In this document: positions 1-9,210 of the stretch, piece by piece | How positions within the stretch are numbered: position 1 is the first letter of the stretch | Layout of the letters: every line of letters begins with the position of its first letter | Source: Methylobacterium nodulans ORS 2060 | Lineage (GTDB): Bacteria > Pseudomonadota > Alphaproteobacteria > Rhizobiales > Beijerinckiaceae | Reading direction: 5' to 3' | Assembly: GCF_000022085.1 (NCBI RefSeq) | Contig: NC_011894.1 | Coordinates: forward strand, 4,517,001 to 4,581,000 | DNA: 64,000 bases | Position numbers and translations under genes: made by a program | The notes under the pieces: generated by a model | The model's database searches: none | The model's input: the letters and a program-made list of their open reading frames with translations, nothing else | What the model was told of the DNA's origin: nothing

Positions 1-620
1 ATCTCCACGACGTGTCCCGGCACCGCCGCGAAGGGCAGGGGGCGCACCGGACGCCAGCAGCCCACGAAGCCCACGAAGGTGCCCTCCGCCTCGAGCACCC
101 AGGGGCCGAAGCCGTCCTGCTCGAAGCGCCGGTCGAGCGCGCGGGCCTCCGCCTCGCTCTCGCGCCGGCTCTTCAGCGCCGGAAAGAAGCGCATCACCGC
201 CGGATCGGCATTGAGGGCCGCGAAGGGGGCATCGTCCTCGCGGCGCCAGCGTCGCAGGCGAAAGCCCGGGCCTGCGAGTTCCGGCGGGGCTGCGGCGCTG
301 CGCAGCCTGCCGCGCCATGCCAGCGAGCGGCGGTTGAGTTCCGCGAGATCCGCCTCGCCCCGCAGGACGGCCTCGCCGAGGGCGAGCGCCGCCGCGAGCC
401 GCGCGGGCGGCATGTTCGCCCAGGCGGGGGGCGCGACGCTCTCGCGCCACGGCCCGCCGCAGGCATTGTCGAGGAGGATGCGGGCAAAGCAGTGGTTGAG
501 GCGCACCGGCCAGTCGCCGCGCGATGCGGCCGCTTCGGGCAGGCGCTCGTCGACCAGCGCGCGCCAGCGCCGCTGCATCGCCGCGGCGTCGGGCGCCGCC
601 TCTCGCCGGGCGGGGCTCAT
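1..620 (-). CDS. GNAT-family N-acetyltransferase, C-terminus missing (runs off left edge)
   Basis: Reading leftwards from an ATG at 620, about 206 codons lie in the window before it leaves the edge. The first ~105 residues are an Arg/Ala-rich region that I cannot assign, containing [17 protein letters not shown]. From about residue 115 the protein looks like an Acetyltransf_3 (RimJ/RimL-type) domain: [27 protein letters not shown], followed by the Arg/Glu-rich helix and GFGPWVLE, then VGFVG. This family transfers acetyl from acetyl-CoA to an amine; the substrate is not predictable. The start overlaps the tsaD stop by ATGA (617-620), so the two are probably translationally coupled. The acetyl-CoA loop and the C-terminus are beyond the window. 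Confidence 0.75.
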   Translation of the reverse strand, partial: MSPARREAAPDAAAMQRRWRALVDERLPEAAASRGDWPVRLNHCFARILLDNACGGPWRESVAPPAWANMPPARLAAALALGEAVLRGEADLAELNRRSLAWRGRLRSAAAPPELAGPGFRLRRWRREDDAPFAALNADPAVMRFFPALKSRRESEAEARALDRRFEQDGFGPWVLEAEGTFVGFVGCWRPVRPLPFAAVPGHVVE

Positions 621-1666
621 CCGGCGGTCGCCGGCAGCGCCTCGGCGAAGGGCCAGCGCGGGCGGGCGGGCGCCGTGATGTCGTCGATAAGGCCGAGCCG
701 CAGGCGCTCCAGCCCGGCCCAGGCGATCATCGCGCCGTTGTCGCCGCAGAGGGGCAGGGGCGGGGCCACCAGGGGCAGGCCGGCCTCGCCCGCGAGCTGC
801 GTCAGCGCCCGCCGCAGCGCCCCGTTCGCCGCGACGCCGCCCGCCGCGACGAGCGCGGTCGGGTGCCCGGCCACGTCGCCGAAGGCGCGCAAAGCCCCCC
901 GCACCCGGTCCACCACCACGTCCACGATGGCGGCCTGGAAACTGGCGCAGAGGTCGGCCACGTCCTGGTTGGTGAGGGGCGCGATGCGCTCGGCTTCGAG
1001 GCGCAGGGCGGTCTTGAGCCCCGACAGGGAAAAATTCGGCTCGCGCCGGCCGAGCATCGGGCGCGGCAGAGCGAAGCGCTCGGGATTGCCCGTCTCGGCG
1101 GCGCGCTCCACCTCGGGGCCGCCCGGATAGGCGAGGCCGAGGAGCTTCGCCACCTTGTCGAAGGCCTCGCCGATGGCGTCGTCGATGGTGGTGCCGAGCC
1201 GCAGGTACTCGCCGACGCCCTTCACGGCGACGAGCTGCGTGTGGCCGCCCGAGGCCAGGAGGAGGAGATACGGGAAGCCGATGCCCTCCGTGAGCCGGGC
1301 CGTGAGGGCATGCGCCTCCAGGTGGTTGACGGCGAGCAGAGGCTTGCGGGTGACGAGGGCCAGGGTCTTGGCCGTGACGAGCCCGACCAGCACGCCGCCG
1401 ATCAGCCCCGGTCCGGCCGCGACCGCGATGCCGTCGAGATCGTCGAAGACGAGGCCGGTCTCGTGCAGGGCGCGGGCGATCAGGCGGTCGAGCACCTCCA
1501 CGTGGGCCCGGGCCGCGATCTCCGGCACGACGCCGCCATAGGCGGCGTGCTCGGCGATCTGACTCAGCACCTCGTTGGCGCGGATGACGCCGCGCCCATC
1601 CTCCGCGGCGGCCACGATCGCGGCCGCGGTCTCGTCGCAGGTGGTCTCGATGCCGAGGACGTTCAT
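617..1666 (-). CDS. tsaD: tRNA N6-threonylcarbamoyladenosine synthase TsaD
   Basis: 349 residues, the usual TsaD/Gcp/Kae1 length. TsaD transfers the threonylcarbamoyl group from TsaC-made threonylcarbamoyl-AMP to A37 of ANN-decoding tRNAs, with TsaB and TsaE, in the cytoplasm. The sequence starts [16 protein letters not shown], has the ASKH-type phosphate loop, the metal-binding NHLEAH at residues 114-119 (His115, His119), [33 protein letters not shown] and [10 protein letters not shown] near the C-terminus. The reading frame stays open upstream to 2518, but the family begins exactly at this ATG and the upstream part is antisense to hemD. Divergent from hemD with 96 bp between; overlaps the downstream GNAT gene by 4 bp. 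Confidence 0.97.
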   Translation of the reverse strand: MNVLGIETTCDETAAAIVAAAEDGRGVIRANEVLSQIAEHAAYGGVVPEIAARAHVEVLDRLIARALHETGLVFDDLDGIAVAAGPGLIGGVLVGLVTAKTLALVTRKPLLAVNHLEAHALTARLTEGIGFPYLLLLASGGHTQLVAVKGVGEYLRLGTTIDDAIGEAFDKVAKLLGLAYPGGPEVERAAETGNPERFALPRPMLGRREPNFSLSGLKTALRLEAERIAPLTNQDVADLCASFQAAIVDVVVDRVRGALRAFGDVAGHPTALVAAGGVAANGALRRALTQLAGEAGLPLVAPPLPLCGDNGAMIAWAGLERLRLGLIDDITAPARPRWPFAEALPATAG

Positions 1667-1762
1667 CGTAGTGGCGCTCGCGAGGCAGGCGGAGGGATGG
1701 CGCACAGCGCCGGGCCCGGTATGCTTGGGGCTCAGATAACCCGGGGGACCCGCCCCGCAAAG

Positions 1763-2551
1763 ATGGGAGGCGAGGTGAGCGGCGGCGCGCTGAGGCTGGA
1801 TCGGACGCCCCTGCGGGTCTGGGTCGCGCGGCCGCTGCCGGCTGGCGCACGCACGGCCGCGCTTGTGTCGGATCTCGGCCATGCGCCGCTCCTCGCGCCC
1901 GTGCTCGATCTCGGCCTTAGCCACGCGCCGCCGCCGGACGGAGTGTTCGACGCCCTGATCCTGACGAGTGCGAACGCGGTGCCGGCGCTGGAATCGGCGG
2001 GCCTTATCCATCTCACCGCCTTCTGCGTCGGCGCCCGCACGGCGCAGGCGGCCCGCGCGGCCGGGCTCCCGGATGTGCGCCAGGGGGAGGGTGATGCGGC
2101 GGCGCTCGCCGGGCACGTCGCCGCCGTCCTGCCGGTCGGGGCCCGCCTCCTCCACGCGGCGGGCCGCGAGCGCAAGCCGGAGCCGGCCGCCTCCCTCGCG
2201 GCCGCGGGCTATGCGGTCACGGCCTGGGTCGCCTATGCGGCGAGGCCGGTGGCGTCCCTGCCCGAACCCGTCGCGGCTGCCCTGGCAGAGGGGCGTCTCG
2301 ATGCCGTCCTGCACTATTCCCGCCGCAGCGCCGCCACCGCCCTCGGGCTCGCGCGCGCCGCCGGATGCGACGAGGCCTTCGCGCGGCTCGCGCATCTCTG
2401 CCTGTCCGAGGATTGCGCCGCGCCCCTGGTCGGCGCCGGCATCCAGTCCCATCTCGTCGCGGCGCAGCCGACCGAAGATGCGCTCCTCGCCGCCCTCGCT
2501 CCGGCCTCCCCCGCGCAAGGAGGCTCGCGCCTGGATGGGAAGCGGTGCTAA
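1763..2551 (+). CDS. hemD: Uroporphyrinogen-III synthase HemD
   Basis: 262 residues. HemD cyclises hydroxymethylbilane to uroporphyrinogen III with inversion of ring D, in haem, sirohaem and cobalamin synthesis. Two-domain HemD fold signs are present: an N-terminal [18 protein letters not shown], then [14 protein letters not shown] (the conserved 'D.lifTSanaV' strand), [12 protein letters not shown], then domain 2 with [41 protein letters not shown] and [10 protein letters not shown]. Sequence identity between HemD proteins is low, so this rests on pattern and context. A GTG at 1775 sits behind GGGAGGCGA and is an alternative start. The next two genes (mitofilin-like, HemY-like) are its usual alphaproteobacterial partners; hemC, which commonly precedes hemD, is absent here. 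Confidence 0.88.
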   Translation: MGGEVSGGALRLDRTPLRVWVARPLPAGARTAALVSDLGHAPLLAPVLDLGLSHAPPPDGVFDALILTSANAVPALESAGLIHLTAFCVGARTAQAARAAGLPDVRQGEGDAAALAGHVAAVLPVGARLLHAAGRERKPEPAASLAAAGYAVTAWVAYAARPVASLPEPVAAALAEGRLDAVLHYSRRSAATALGLARAAGCDEAFARLAHLCLSEDCAAPLVGAGIQSHLVAAQPTEDALLAALAPASPAQGGSRLDGKRC

Positions 2552-2676
2552 GGACGGCGCACCAGAGCAGCCGCGGTCGGCGCCGGCCGGTCTTAGGCCG
2601 CGTCATCGTTGGGCCAGAGGCAGCCGGCGGGCGTTCCCTTCGTTCACGTTCCGCGCAGTCGTGAGGATCTTCGTCC

Positions 2677-4686
2677 GTGACCCCATCCGACAAGGACCCC
2701 CAGGATTCCCGCAACCGCCCCGGCGGACGCGGCCCCAACCCGGCGGACGGCCCGATCATCGACCTGAAGGCGACCCGCGTGAGCGAGGCCCCCGGAAAGG
2801 GGCCGGGCCCCGGTACGCCGCCGAAGCCGGGCGAGGGGGCCAAGCCCGGCGCTTCGGCCGCCGACACCCCGCCGAAGCCGCCCGCCGGGGCCTCGCCGGC
2901 CTCCGGCGCGCCGCCGAAACCACCCGGGGGCGCCCCGTCCGGAGCAGCCGCTGCGGCGAAGCCCGGGGCCGGGCCGGCCGAAACCGCCAAGCCCGCGACA
3001 GCGCCCGCGGCGGCTGCCGGCGCAACCGGGCCCGGCAAGGGACCGGCCGCCGGTGACACGACAGCGCCCGGCTCGACCGGCGCCGCCAAGCCCGGGACCC
3101 CTCCGTCCTCGCCATCGTCGCCCGCTTCCGCGGCGGGTGCGACGGGGGCAACCGGCCCGGCGAAACCCGCTTCCGCGGCTGCCACCGGCTCCGCGCCGTC
3201 ATCGGTCCCGAAGACGGGTCCGGCCGCGGCCACCACGGCGGCGAAGCCCGAGCCCGGCAAGGCCGAGCCGTCCAAGACCGAACCGTCCAAGGCCGAGCCC
3301 CCGAAGTCGGAGCCGCCCAAGGCGGTCCCCACAGGGAGCGCACCGCCGCGGCCGACGGCCGTGCCCGCATCCGGCCCGGCGCCCGCGCGTTCCGGCGCCG
3401 GGTTCGGCTCCGTTCTGGCCGCCTCGCTGCTCGGCGGCGTGATCGGGGCGGGCCTTCTCTACGGTGTTCAGGTCTACGGCCCCGCCTATGGCCTCCTGCC
3501 CAAGCCTGCCGACCCGGCGGCCGGGCTCGATCAGCGCCTCGCCGATCTCGCGCCGCGCGAGAGCGTGCAGGCCCTCGACCGCCGGATCGCCGCCGCCGAG
3601 GCGGCGCTGCGCCCGCTGCCCGACGCCGTCCGCACCGCCGAGGCGTCCGCCAAGGCGGCCTCGGACCAGGCGGCGGAGGCCCTCCGGCGGGCCGAGGCCG
3701 CGCCGGCTGCCTCCGCGGCTCCGGCCGCCTCCGCGCCCGGCACGCCGGAATCTGCGCCGACCCCGGCCGAGCCCCTCCAGGCGCGGCTCGACGCGCTCGA
3801 CAAGCGCCTCGCCGACCTGCAGGGCCGGACCGAAAACCCCGAGCTGCGCCAGAAGGTCGACGACCTCGCGCAGGCGCTCGCGAGCCTGCAGGGCAAGGCC
3901 GACACGAGCGAGCTGCGCGGGCGGCTCGACGGGCTCGATGCGGGCCTGAAGGCGCTCCAGGCCGATCTCGGCCAGCGTCTCGGCGCCGACCAGGAGGCGG
4001 ACAAGGCCCTGGCCGGTCGTCTCGATGCGCTCCAGCAGGCCGTCGAGGCCCGCGGCAAGGCACAGGACCAGCGCCTCGCCGAGCTTGCCCGCGAGGTCGC
4101 CGGCCGGGCGGAGGCCGGGGCGCTCCAGGCCGGTCTGCGGCTGGTCGCGGCAGACCGGATCGCGACGGCCCTGGCCTTCGGTGCGCCCTATGCGGATGCC
4201 CTCGCGACGCTCAAGCAGCTCGGGCCGGACGACGGCGCTCCGCTCGCCGCCCTGGAGCCCTTCGCGGCGACAGGCGCGCCGACCGCCGCCGCCCTGGCGC
4301 AGGAATTCCAGCCGGTCGGCGCCCGGATCCTCGCTGCCGTGAAGGCGGCCCAGCAGCGCGAGGTGGCCGAGCGGGGCAGCTTCACCGACCGGCTCGCCAG
4401 CATGGCCGGATCGATCGTCTCGGTCCGCAAGGCCGATGGCGGGGCGAGCCCGGGCGCGGCCGAGCCGGCGGCTGATCAGACCGAAGCGGCGGTGGCGAAG
4501 GTGCAGAGCGCCCTCGACCGCGGCGCGATCGCCGAGGCGGCCGCCGCCTTCGACGCGCTGCCGGAGGCCGCCCGCAAGGAGGCCGCCGCGTTCGGCGACA
4601 AGCTCAAGGCGCGGGCGGCGGCCGGGGATGCGGCGCGGGCGCGGCTCGCGGCCTCCTTCGCGGCGCTGTCGGGCGCGGCGCGCTGA
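2677..4686 (+). CDS. Mitofilin-domain inner membrane protein (COG4223)
   Basis: 669 residues from a GTG start. Residues 1-240 are a disordered Pro/Ala/Lys/Gly-rich segment with PPKP and KAEPSKTEPSKAE runs. A single transmembrane helix lies at about 243-267 (FGSVLAASLLGGVIGAGLLYG). The rest is a long periplasmic alpha-helical/coiled-coil region (repeated LDxLDKRLADLQ patterns at about 360-470), ending in a helical domain with ALAFGAPYADALATLKQLGPDDGAPLAALEPFA, typical of the alphaproteobacterial mitofilin homologues. Such proteins are related to mitochondrial Mic60, which shapes inner-membrane invaginations. It lies 125 bp after hemD and 179 bp before the HemY-like gene, the standard arrangement. 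Its exact role in this organism is inference. Confidence 0.85.
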   Translation: MTPSDKDPQDSRNRPGGRGPNPADGPIIDLKATRVSEAPGKGPGPGTPPKPGEGAKPGASAADTPPKPPAGASPASGAPPKPPGGAPSGAAAAAKPGAGPAETAKPATAPAAAAGATGPGKGPAAGDTTAPGSTGAAKPGTPPSSPSSPASAAGATGATGPAKPASAAATGSAPSSVPKTGPAAATTAAKPEPGKAEPSKTEPSKAEPPKSEPPKAVPTGSAPPRPTAVPASGPAPARSGAGFGSVLAASLLGGVIGAGLLYGVQVYGPAYGLLPKPADPAAGLDQRLADLAPRESVQALDRRIAAAEAALRPLPDAVRTAEASAKAASDQAAEALRRAEAAPAASAAPAASAPGTPESAPTPAEPLQARLDALDKRLADLQGRTENPELRQKVDDLAQALASLQGKADTSELRGRLDGLDAGLKALQADLGQRLGADQEADKALAGRLDALQQAVEARGKAQDQRLAELAREVAGRAEAGALQAGLRLVAADRIATALAFGAPYADALATLKQLGPDDGAPLAALEPFAATGAPTAAALAQEFQPVGARILAAVKAAQQREVAERGSFTDRLASMAGSIVSVRKADGGASPGAAEPAADQTEAAVAKVQSALDRGAIAEAAAAFDALPEAARKEAAAFGDKLKARAAAGDAARARLAASFAALSGAAR

Positions 4687-4865
4687 GGACGGGAACCAAC
4701 CGCCGGACGATTCGGCTCGCGGCCGAACGACGGTCATGCCTGTGTGGCGCGGTTCGGTGCGGGTCGCTCCGCGGATCCTGACCGGCCGCGCCGAACGTGG
4801 AGATCCAAGGGGCGCTCACGTCCCCGCCGCGCGGCCCCGCGCGGACCTGAGGAGAAGAAGAACCG

Positions 4866-6389
4866 ATGTGGCGCGCACTCGCCTTCCTGGCCCTCCTGGC
4901 CATCGCCGCCTACGGGGCGGTCTGGCTCGCCGACCATCCCGGCGTCGTGACCGTGACCTGGAGCGGCTACGAGGTGGCGACGAGCCTCGCGGCAGCGCTC
5001 GTCGGGGTGCTGATCTTCGCCGTGATCCTCGGCTTCGTCTGGGCCTTCACCCGGGGAATCCTGCGGTTCCCGCATCGCCTGCGCGTCAGGAACCGGGCGC
5101 GGCGGCGCGCCCGGGGCTACGAGGCCCTCTCGCGCGGCATGGTGGCGGTGGGATCCGGCGATCCGGCGGCGGCCCGGCGCCACGCGGGCGAGGCCGCGCG
5201 CCTGCTCGGCGACGAGCCGCTCGCCCTGCTCCTGAAGGCGCAGGCCGCGCAGATCTCCGGCGACCGGGCCGGCGCCGAGAACGCCTTCCGTCGGATGACC
5301 GAGGAGCCCGAGACCCGGGTGCTCGGCCTGCGCGGCCTCTTCGTCGAGGCGCGGCGCCAGGGCGACGAGGCGACGGCCCGGGCCTATGCGGCCGAGGCCG
5401 CGCGGCTCGCTCCCGGCGTGTCCTGGGCCAACGAGGCGGTGCTCGAGGCGCAATGCGCGGACCGCGACTGGAACAACGCTCTCGAAACGGTGTCGCGCCG
5501 CGCCTCCCTCGGCATCGCCGACAAGACGGCAGCGCGCCGCCAGCGGGCGGTGCTGCTCACCGCGAGCGCCCTGGAGCTTGAGGCCGGCGATCCCGAGCGC
5601 GCCCTCGCCCAGGCGCGGGAGGCGGTCAAGCTCGCCCCCGACCTCGTGCCGGCGGCGGCCGTGGCCGGGCGCCTGTTCGCGCGCCGCGCGGATCTCAAGC
5701 GCGCCGCGCGCGTCGTCGAGGCGGCGTGGAAGGCCAGCCCGCATCCCGACCTCGCCCGGGTCTATCTCGACCTGCGGCCGGGCGATTCGAGCCGCGACCG
5801 GCTCGCCCGGGCCGAGACGCTGGCCCGGCTGTCCTCCTGGCATCCGGAATCGCGCTTCGCCATCGCGCGTGCGGCCCTGGAAGCCCGGGAGTTCGGCCGC
5901 GCCCGCGACGTGCTGAGCCCCCTGCTCGCGGACAACCCGACGCAGCGCGTCTACCTGATGATGGCCGAGATCGAGGAGGCCGAGCATGGCCGCGGCTCGG
6001 GCCGCGCCCGCGAGTGGCTCGCCCGCGCCGCCCACGCTCCACGCGACCCGGCCTGGTGCGCGGACGGGATCGTGTCCGACCGCTGGGCACCGGTCTCGCC
6101 GGTGAGTGGCCGGCTCGATGCCTTCGTGTGGCAGACCCCGCCGGAACTCCTCGGCCGCTCGAGCCGCGAGGTTCCGCCGGAGGAGAAGGAGGTCTCGGAG
6201 CCGGGCCCGCTCCCGGCGCCCGGCCCCGCGGTGAAGGAGGAGAAGCCTGCCCATCCGGCCGGCAACGGCCTCGACACCTCCGCACCGCCCTTCGTGGCGA
6301 CCGCCACCCCGGTCGTGTTCCCGCCGCCGAAGCCGAAGGAGGACGAGGCGCCGGTCCCGGCCCCGGAGCCCTCGCGGCGGGCCGGTTGA
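4866..6389 (+). CDS. hemY: HemY-like tetratricopeptide membrane protein (heme biosynthesis HemY N-terminal family)
   Basis: 507 residues. Two N-terminal hydrophobic helices (about 1-20 and 38-62: MWRALAFLALLAIAAYG and SLAAALVGVLIFAVILGFVWAF) carry the HemY_N signature, followed by a cytoplasm- or periplasm-facing TPR-type helical array (SRGMVAVGSGDPAAARRHAGEAARLLG, ALLLKAQAAQISGD, VLLTASALELEAGDPERALAQAREAVKLAPDL). The C-terminal ~90 residues are a Pro/Glu-rich tail. This is the HemY of the hemCDXY operon, not the FAD-containing protoporphyrinogen oxidase that shares the name; it is thought to assist late haem synthesis, but its biochemical role is not settled. It is the last gene of the hemD operon, followed by a hairpin at 6411. 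Confidence 0.9.
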   Translation: MWRALAFLALLAIAAYGAVWLADHPGVVTVTWSGYEVATSLAAALVGVLIFAVILGFVWAFTRGILRFPHRLRVRNRARRRARGYEALSRGMVAVGSGDPAAARRHAGEAARLLGDEPLALLLKAQAAQISGDRAGAENAFRRMTEEPETRVLGLRGLFVEARRQGDEATARAYAAEAARLAPGVSWANEAVLEAQCADRDWNNALETVSRRASLGIADKTAARRQRAVLLTASALELEAGDPERALAQAREAVKLAPDLVPAAAVAGRLFARRADLKRAARVVEAAWKASPHPDLARVYLDLRPGDSSRDRLARAETLARLSSWHPESRFAIARAALEAREFGRARDVLSPLLADNPTQRVYLMMAEIEEAEHGRGSGRAREWLARAAHAPRDPAWCADGIVSDRWAPVSPVSGRLDAFVWQTPPELLGRSSREVPPEEKEVSEPGPLPAPGPAVKEEKPAHPAGNGLDTSAPPFVATATPVVFPPPKPKEDEAPVPAPEPSRRAG

Positions 6390-6410
6390 GCCGGCCGCCC
6401 TCCCGATCGA

Positions 6411-6448
6411 AGAAGGCCCGCGCATCCTCTCGGATGCGCGGGCCTTCT
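6411..6448. terminator. Perfect 17-bp hairpin between convergent genes
   Basis: Left arm 6411-6427 (AGAAGGCCCGCGCATCC), 4-nt loop, right arm 6432-6448, all 17 pairs matching. It sits 22 bp after the HemY-like stop and 38 bp before the end of the convergent gene at 6486-6770. There is no clear T-run on either side, but the position and strength fit a bidirectional transcription stop. Confidence 0.75.
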
Positions 6449-6485
6449 GGTCTCGCACCGAAGTGCTGCCAAGCCGCCGGTGAAC

Positions 6486-6770
6486 TCAATGCGTCCAGCG
6501 GGTCGCGAACCGCGCCAGCTCGGTGGCGTCCGCGAACGACACCACCTCCAGGGTGCGGGTCTCCTCCGGCCAGCCCGGGAAGAGCGCGTAGGTGACGTCC
6601 CGGAGCGACAGCCGGGCGCTCGGCGCCTCGGTGGCGGCCCAGACCTGAACCTCCTCCGCCAGCGCGTCGGGCGCCTCCGGGGCGATCAGGCCGGACATGG
6701 GCCGCAGCACCACGAAATAGGGCCCGAGATCCGGGTGCTGCTCCTTCACGATCTTGACGATGTCGATCAT
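6486..6770 (-). CDS. Small conserved-looking hypothetical protein
   Basis: 94 residues, begins MIDIVKIVKEQHPDLGPYFVVLRP and ends LARFATRWTH. I do not recognise a family. It has no signal peptide or membrane segment, and contains a central SLRDVTYALFPGW motif and TLEVVSFADATEL. It follows the EthD-like gene by 10 bp on the same strand, so the two are probably co-transcribed and may act together, but no function can be inferred. Confidence 0.65.
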   Translation of the reverse strand: MIDIVKIVKEQHPDLGPYFVVLRPMSGLIAPEAPDALAEEVQVWAATEAPSARLSLRDVTYALFPGWPEETRTLEVVSFADATELARFATRWTH

Positions 6771-6780
6771 GCGGGGCGGC

Positions 6781-7098
6781 TCACCACGCCTGCGGCTCGT
6801 TGATCTGCACCACGGCCTGGGCCCGCGTGAAGTTCGGGATGTCGGCGAAGATCTCCTTGCCGTGCGCCGCGGCGGCCTTCTGGAAGTCCTCCAGCGACCG
6901 GAAGCTGAGAAGCGCCATGATCTGGAAGGGCGGCGGGCTGCCGTCGGGGGTCGCGGCGGCCTTCACGACCTCCGCCTTCTCCAGGCCCATCGGCGACCAG
7001 CGCTCGCGCACGAGCGGCATGTGACGCTTGAGGTAATAGTCGAGATCGAAGGCGGCCGGCTCGGCCCCACCCGGATACATCACGCTGACCAGGATCAT
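6781..7098 (-). CDS. EthD-family (dimeric alpha-beta barrel) protein
   Basis: 105 residues from MILVSVMYPGG. The pattern (I/L)VSVMYPGG...FDLDYYLKRHMPLVRERW...GLEKAEVVKAAA...PPFQIMALLSFRSLEDFQKAAAAHGKEIFADIPNFT is that of the EthD family, small ferredoxin-like-fold dimers named after a gene needed for ethyl tert-butyl ether breakdown; most members have no known substrate. The upstream in-frame codons to 7146 are Arg/Ala-rich and unlike the family, so the ATG at 7098 is chosen. Followed after 10 bp by a second small gene. Confidence 0.85.
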   Translation of the reverse strand: MILVSVMYPGGAEPAAFDLDYYLKRHMPLVRERWSPMGLEKAEVVKAAATPDGSPPPFQIMALLSFRSLEDFQKAAAAHGKEIFADIPNFTRAQAVVQINEPQAW

Positions 7099-7179
7099 CG
7101 CTCGTCGGTCCTCTCCGGCCCGCGCGGGCCGGGCGCACGGAAGCACCGATCGGGGTGCGGCGCAACCGCCCCCCTTGGA

Positions 7180-7225
7180 GCCCTGCCCGATCCAACCGGA
7201 TCGGGCAGGGCGCTTAAGGTTTTTT
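7180..7225 (+). terminator. Perfect 14-bp hairpin followed by a T-run
   Basis: Left arm 7180-7193 (GCCCTGCCCGATCC), loop AACC, right arm 7198-7211, then GCTTAAGG and six T (7220-7225). The T-run makes it an intrinsic terminator on the plus strand, although both flanking genes are on the minus strand. On the minus strand it lies 68 bp after the ndh stop and could also act there without a T-run. Confidence 0.6.
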
Positions 7226-7278
7226 GCTCTGTCGCGCTCCCTTGCGCCGAACCGGCGTCCACTTCGGCGGGGAGCGCT

Positions 7279-8592
7279 CTAATGCAGCTTCACCCGGGGA
7301 ACGGTCTGCCGGGTGAGCGCGCGCGCCGCCGTGTCGAGCGTGACCTTCCAGGTGCCGTGCAGCGCCTGCTCGTGCATCTTGTAGAGGGACTGGTACATCA
7401 TCCGGGCGAACAGCCCCGCGATGAAGACGTTGCGGCCGCGGATGAAGCCCATCAGGTTGCCGACGGTCGTGTATTCGCCGAGCGAGACGAGGGAGCCGAA
7501 GTCGCGGTAGCGGAACGGCACGAGGGGCTGTCCGGCGAGGCGCTTCGGCATCTGCTTGAGGAGATGGGTCGCCTGCTGGTGGGCGGCCTGGGCGCGCGGC
7601 GGGATCGGCTTCTGGGTGGCCGCATCGATCAGGTGGGCGCAATCGCCGATCGCGAAGATGTTCTCGTCCCGGGTGGTCTGCAGGGTCGGGGTGACCACGA
7701 GCTGGTTGTTGCGGGTGGTCTCAAGGCCGCCGAGGTCGCGCAGCACGTCGGGCGCGCGCACCCCGGCCGCCCAGACCACCAGTTCGGATTGGATGAAGCT
7801 GCCGTCGGCGAGCTGCACCCCGTCGGGGCGCACCTCGGTGACGCGGGCGCGGGTGCGCACCTCGACGCCGATCCCGGCGAGCAGGGCCATGACGTCCTGC
7901 GACAGGCGCTCGGGCACCGCCGGCAGGATGCGGTCGGCGGCCTCGATCAGCGTCAGCTTCAGGTCCTTGTCGGGGTCGATCCGGTCGAGGCCGGTCGCCG
8001 CCACGTGGCGGGTGGTGCGGTGGAGCTCCGCGACCAGCTCGGTCCCGGTCGCGCCCGCGCCGATCACCGCCACGTGGAGCTGGCCGGGCCGCACCGGGCC
8101 TTCCTGCACATGGGCGCGAATCATCGCGTTGACGAGGCGGCGGTGGAAGCGCTCGGCTTGGTCCGGCGTGTCGAGCGCGATGGCGTATTCCTTCACGCCG
8201 GGCGTGCCGAAATCGTTGCTGGTGCTGCCGACCGCAATGACGAGGGTGTCGTATGGGATCTCGCGCGCCGGGGTCACCTCGCGACCCTCCGCGTCGTGGC
8301 TCGCGGCAAGCTTCACCACCCGCCGGTCGCGGTCGAGCCCGGTCATCTCGCCGATCCGGTAGCGGAAATGGTGCGCGTGGGCGTGGTGCAGGTAATCGAC
8401 CGCATGGTAGCCCACATCCATGCTGCCTGCCGCCACCTCGTGCAGGAGCGGCTTCCAGATATGGGTGCGCGAGCGGTCGATCAGCGTGATCTCCGCCTGT
8501 TTGCGCTTGCCATACCGGTCGCCGAGCTTCGTCGCGAGTTCCAGCCCCGCGGCGCCGCCCCCCACCACCACGATCCTGTGCCGTCCCGCCAC
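7279..8592 (-). CDS. ndh: Type II NADH:quinone oxidoreductase (single-subunit NADH dehydrogenase)
   Basis: 437 residues from a GTG at 8592, which follows a GGGGGGAGAG ribosome site; the frame is open further upstream but the extra residues are Arg/Pro-rich and unlike the family. It oxidises NADH and reduces quinone at the inner membrane without pumping protons. Seen: FAD-binding IVVVGGGAAGLELA at the N-terminus, NADH-binding VAVIGAGATGTELVAEL mid-protein, the FAD-ribityl motif NIFAIGDCAH, the conserved PPRAQAAHQQATHL quinone-site helix, and a C-terminal amphipathic segment (GRNVFIAGLFARMMYQSLYKMH) that anchors NDH-2 proteins to the membrane. It stands alone in its transcription unit. Confidence 0.95.
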   Translation of the reverse strand: MAGRHRIVVVGGGAAGLELATKLGDRYGKRKQAEITLIDRSRTHIWKPLLHEVAAGSMDVGYHAVDYLHHAHAHHFRYRIGEMTGLDRDRRVVKLAASHDAEGREVTPAREIPYDTLVIAVGSTSNDFGTPGVKEYAIALDTPDQAERFHRRLVNAMIRAHVQEGPVRPGQLHVAVIGAGATGTELVAELHRTTRHVAATGLDRIDPDKDLKLTLIEAADRILPAVPERLSQDVMALLAGIGVEVRTRARVTEVRPDGVQLADGSFIQSELVVWAAGVRAPDVLRDLGGLETTRNNQLVVTPTLQTTRDENIFAIGDCAHLIDAATQKPIPPRAQAAHQQATHLLKQMPKRLAGQPLVPFRYRDFGSLVSLGEYTTVGNLMGFIRGRNVFIAGLFARMMYQSLYKMHEQALHGTWKVTLDTAARALTRQTVPRVKLH

Positions 8593-9210
8593 GCCGCTCT
8601 CCCCCCTCAAAGATCCCGATTGTGGCCTGTATCCGATGGCATTGGCCAGTGCCCGATGACGGGATGGTCGTTCCTCGCGGAGGATCCGGCGCCGCTGTCG
8701 AAGTCGGGATCCTCTCGCCGCACGACCCCTGCGGGAACAGAGGGTGGGCAAGGGCGCAGGCCCCGGGAAGGGGTACGAATGTCCGAGGCGGAGCGGGCCG
8801 GCCTCGGCTGTGGACGGGCGAACTACCCGGCCATCCGCTCCCCGGCGCGGAAGACCAGGATGAGGTTGTTGGCGGGCATCGCCACGCCCTCGGCGAGGTG
8901 CAATGGGGCCGGTGATGCCGTGTGTTGAGAGGCGGTCCGACAAGGGCTGAATAACACGTCCCGTGACCCGCATCTCCCTTTGCGGAAGATGAGGCGAATC
9001 ACATAGGGGTCTCGGGCCGGAGCATGCCGAAGCGTATCGCTCCCGTCATTTCCCTATCAGCAGCCGGTCCGTTCTATCCTGCTCGTACCAGTCTCTTCTT
9101 GCCGCCCACCTGCACCGCCTCCGGGCCATGACGGCTCGGAAAGCCGCGGCAGGCTTACCTGCCTGAAAGAACCACAGCAGGGCTTGTTGCTGCCTCCTCG
9201 GGTCAACGTG
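8593..9210. other. Intergenic stretch without an intact gene
   Basis: 618 bp between the divergent ndh and the membrane-protein gene at 9211. Apart from the short coding remnant at 8823-8907 I see no convincing gene, no tRNA and no long repeat. It must hold the promoters of both flanking genes, but no clear -35/-10 pair stands out. Confidence 0.5.
8823..8907 (-). pseudogene. C-terminal remnant of a DUF938-type methyltransferase (candidate)
   Basis: On the minus strand a short open stretch ends LAEGVAMPANNLILVFRA then GERMAG and a TAG stop (8823-8825). The string 'MPANNLxLVFR' is, from memory, the typical C-terminal end of DUF938-family SAM-dependent methyltransferases. Nothing upstream in any frame continues the family, so only about 25 codons would remain. 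A short chance match cannot be excluded. Confidence 0.4.

Noticed and set aside
1667..2518. N-terminal extension of TsaD
   Set aside because: The upstream residues are antisense to hemD and the TsaD family starts exactly at MNVLGIETT.
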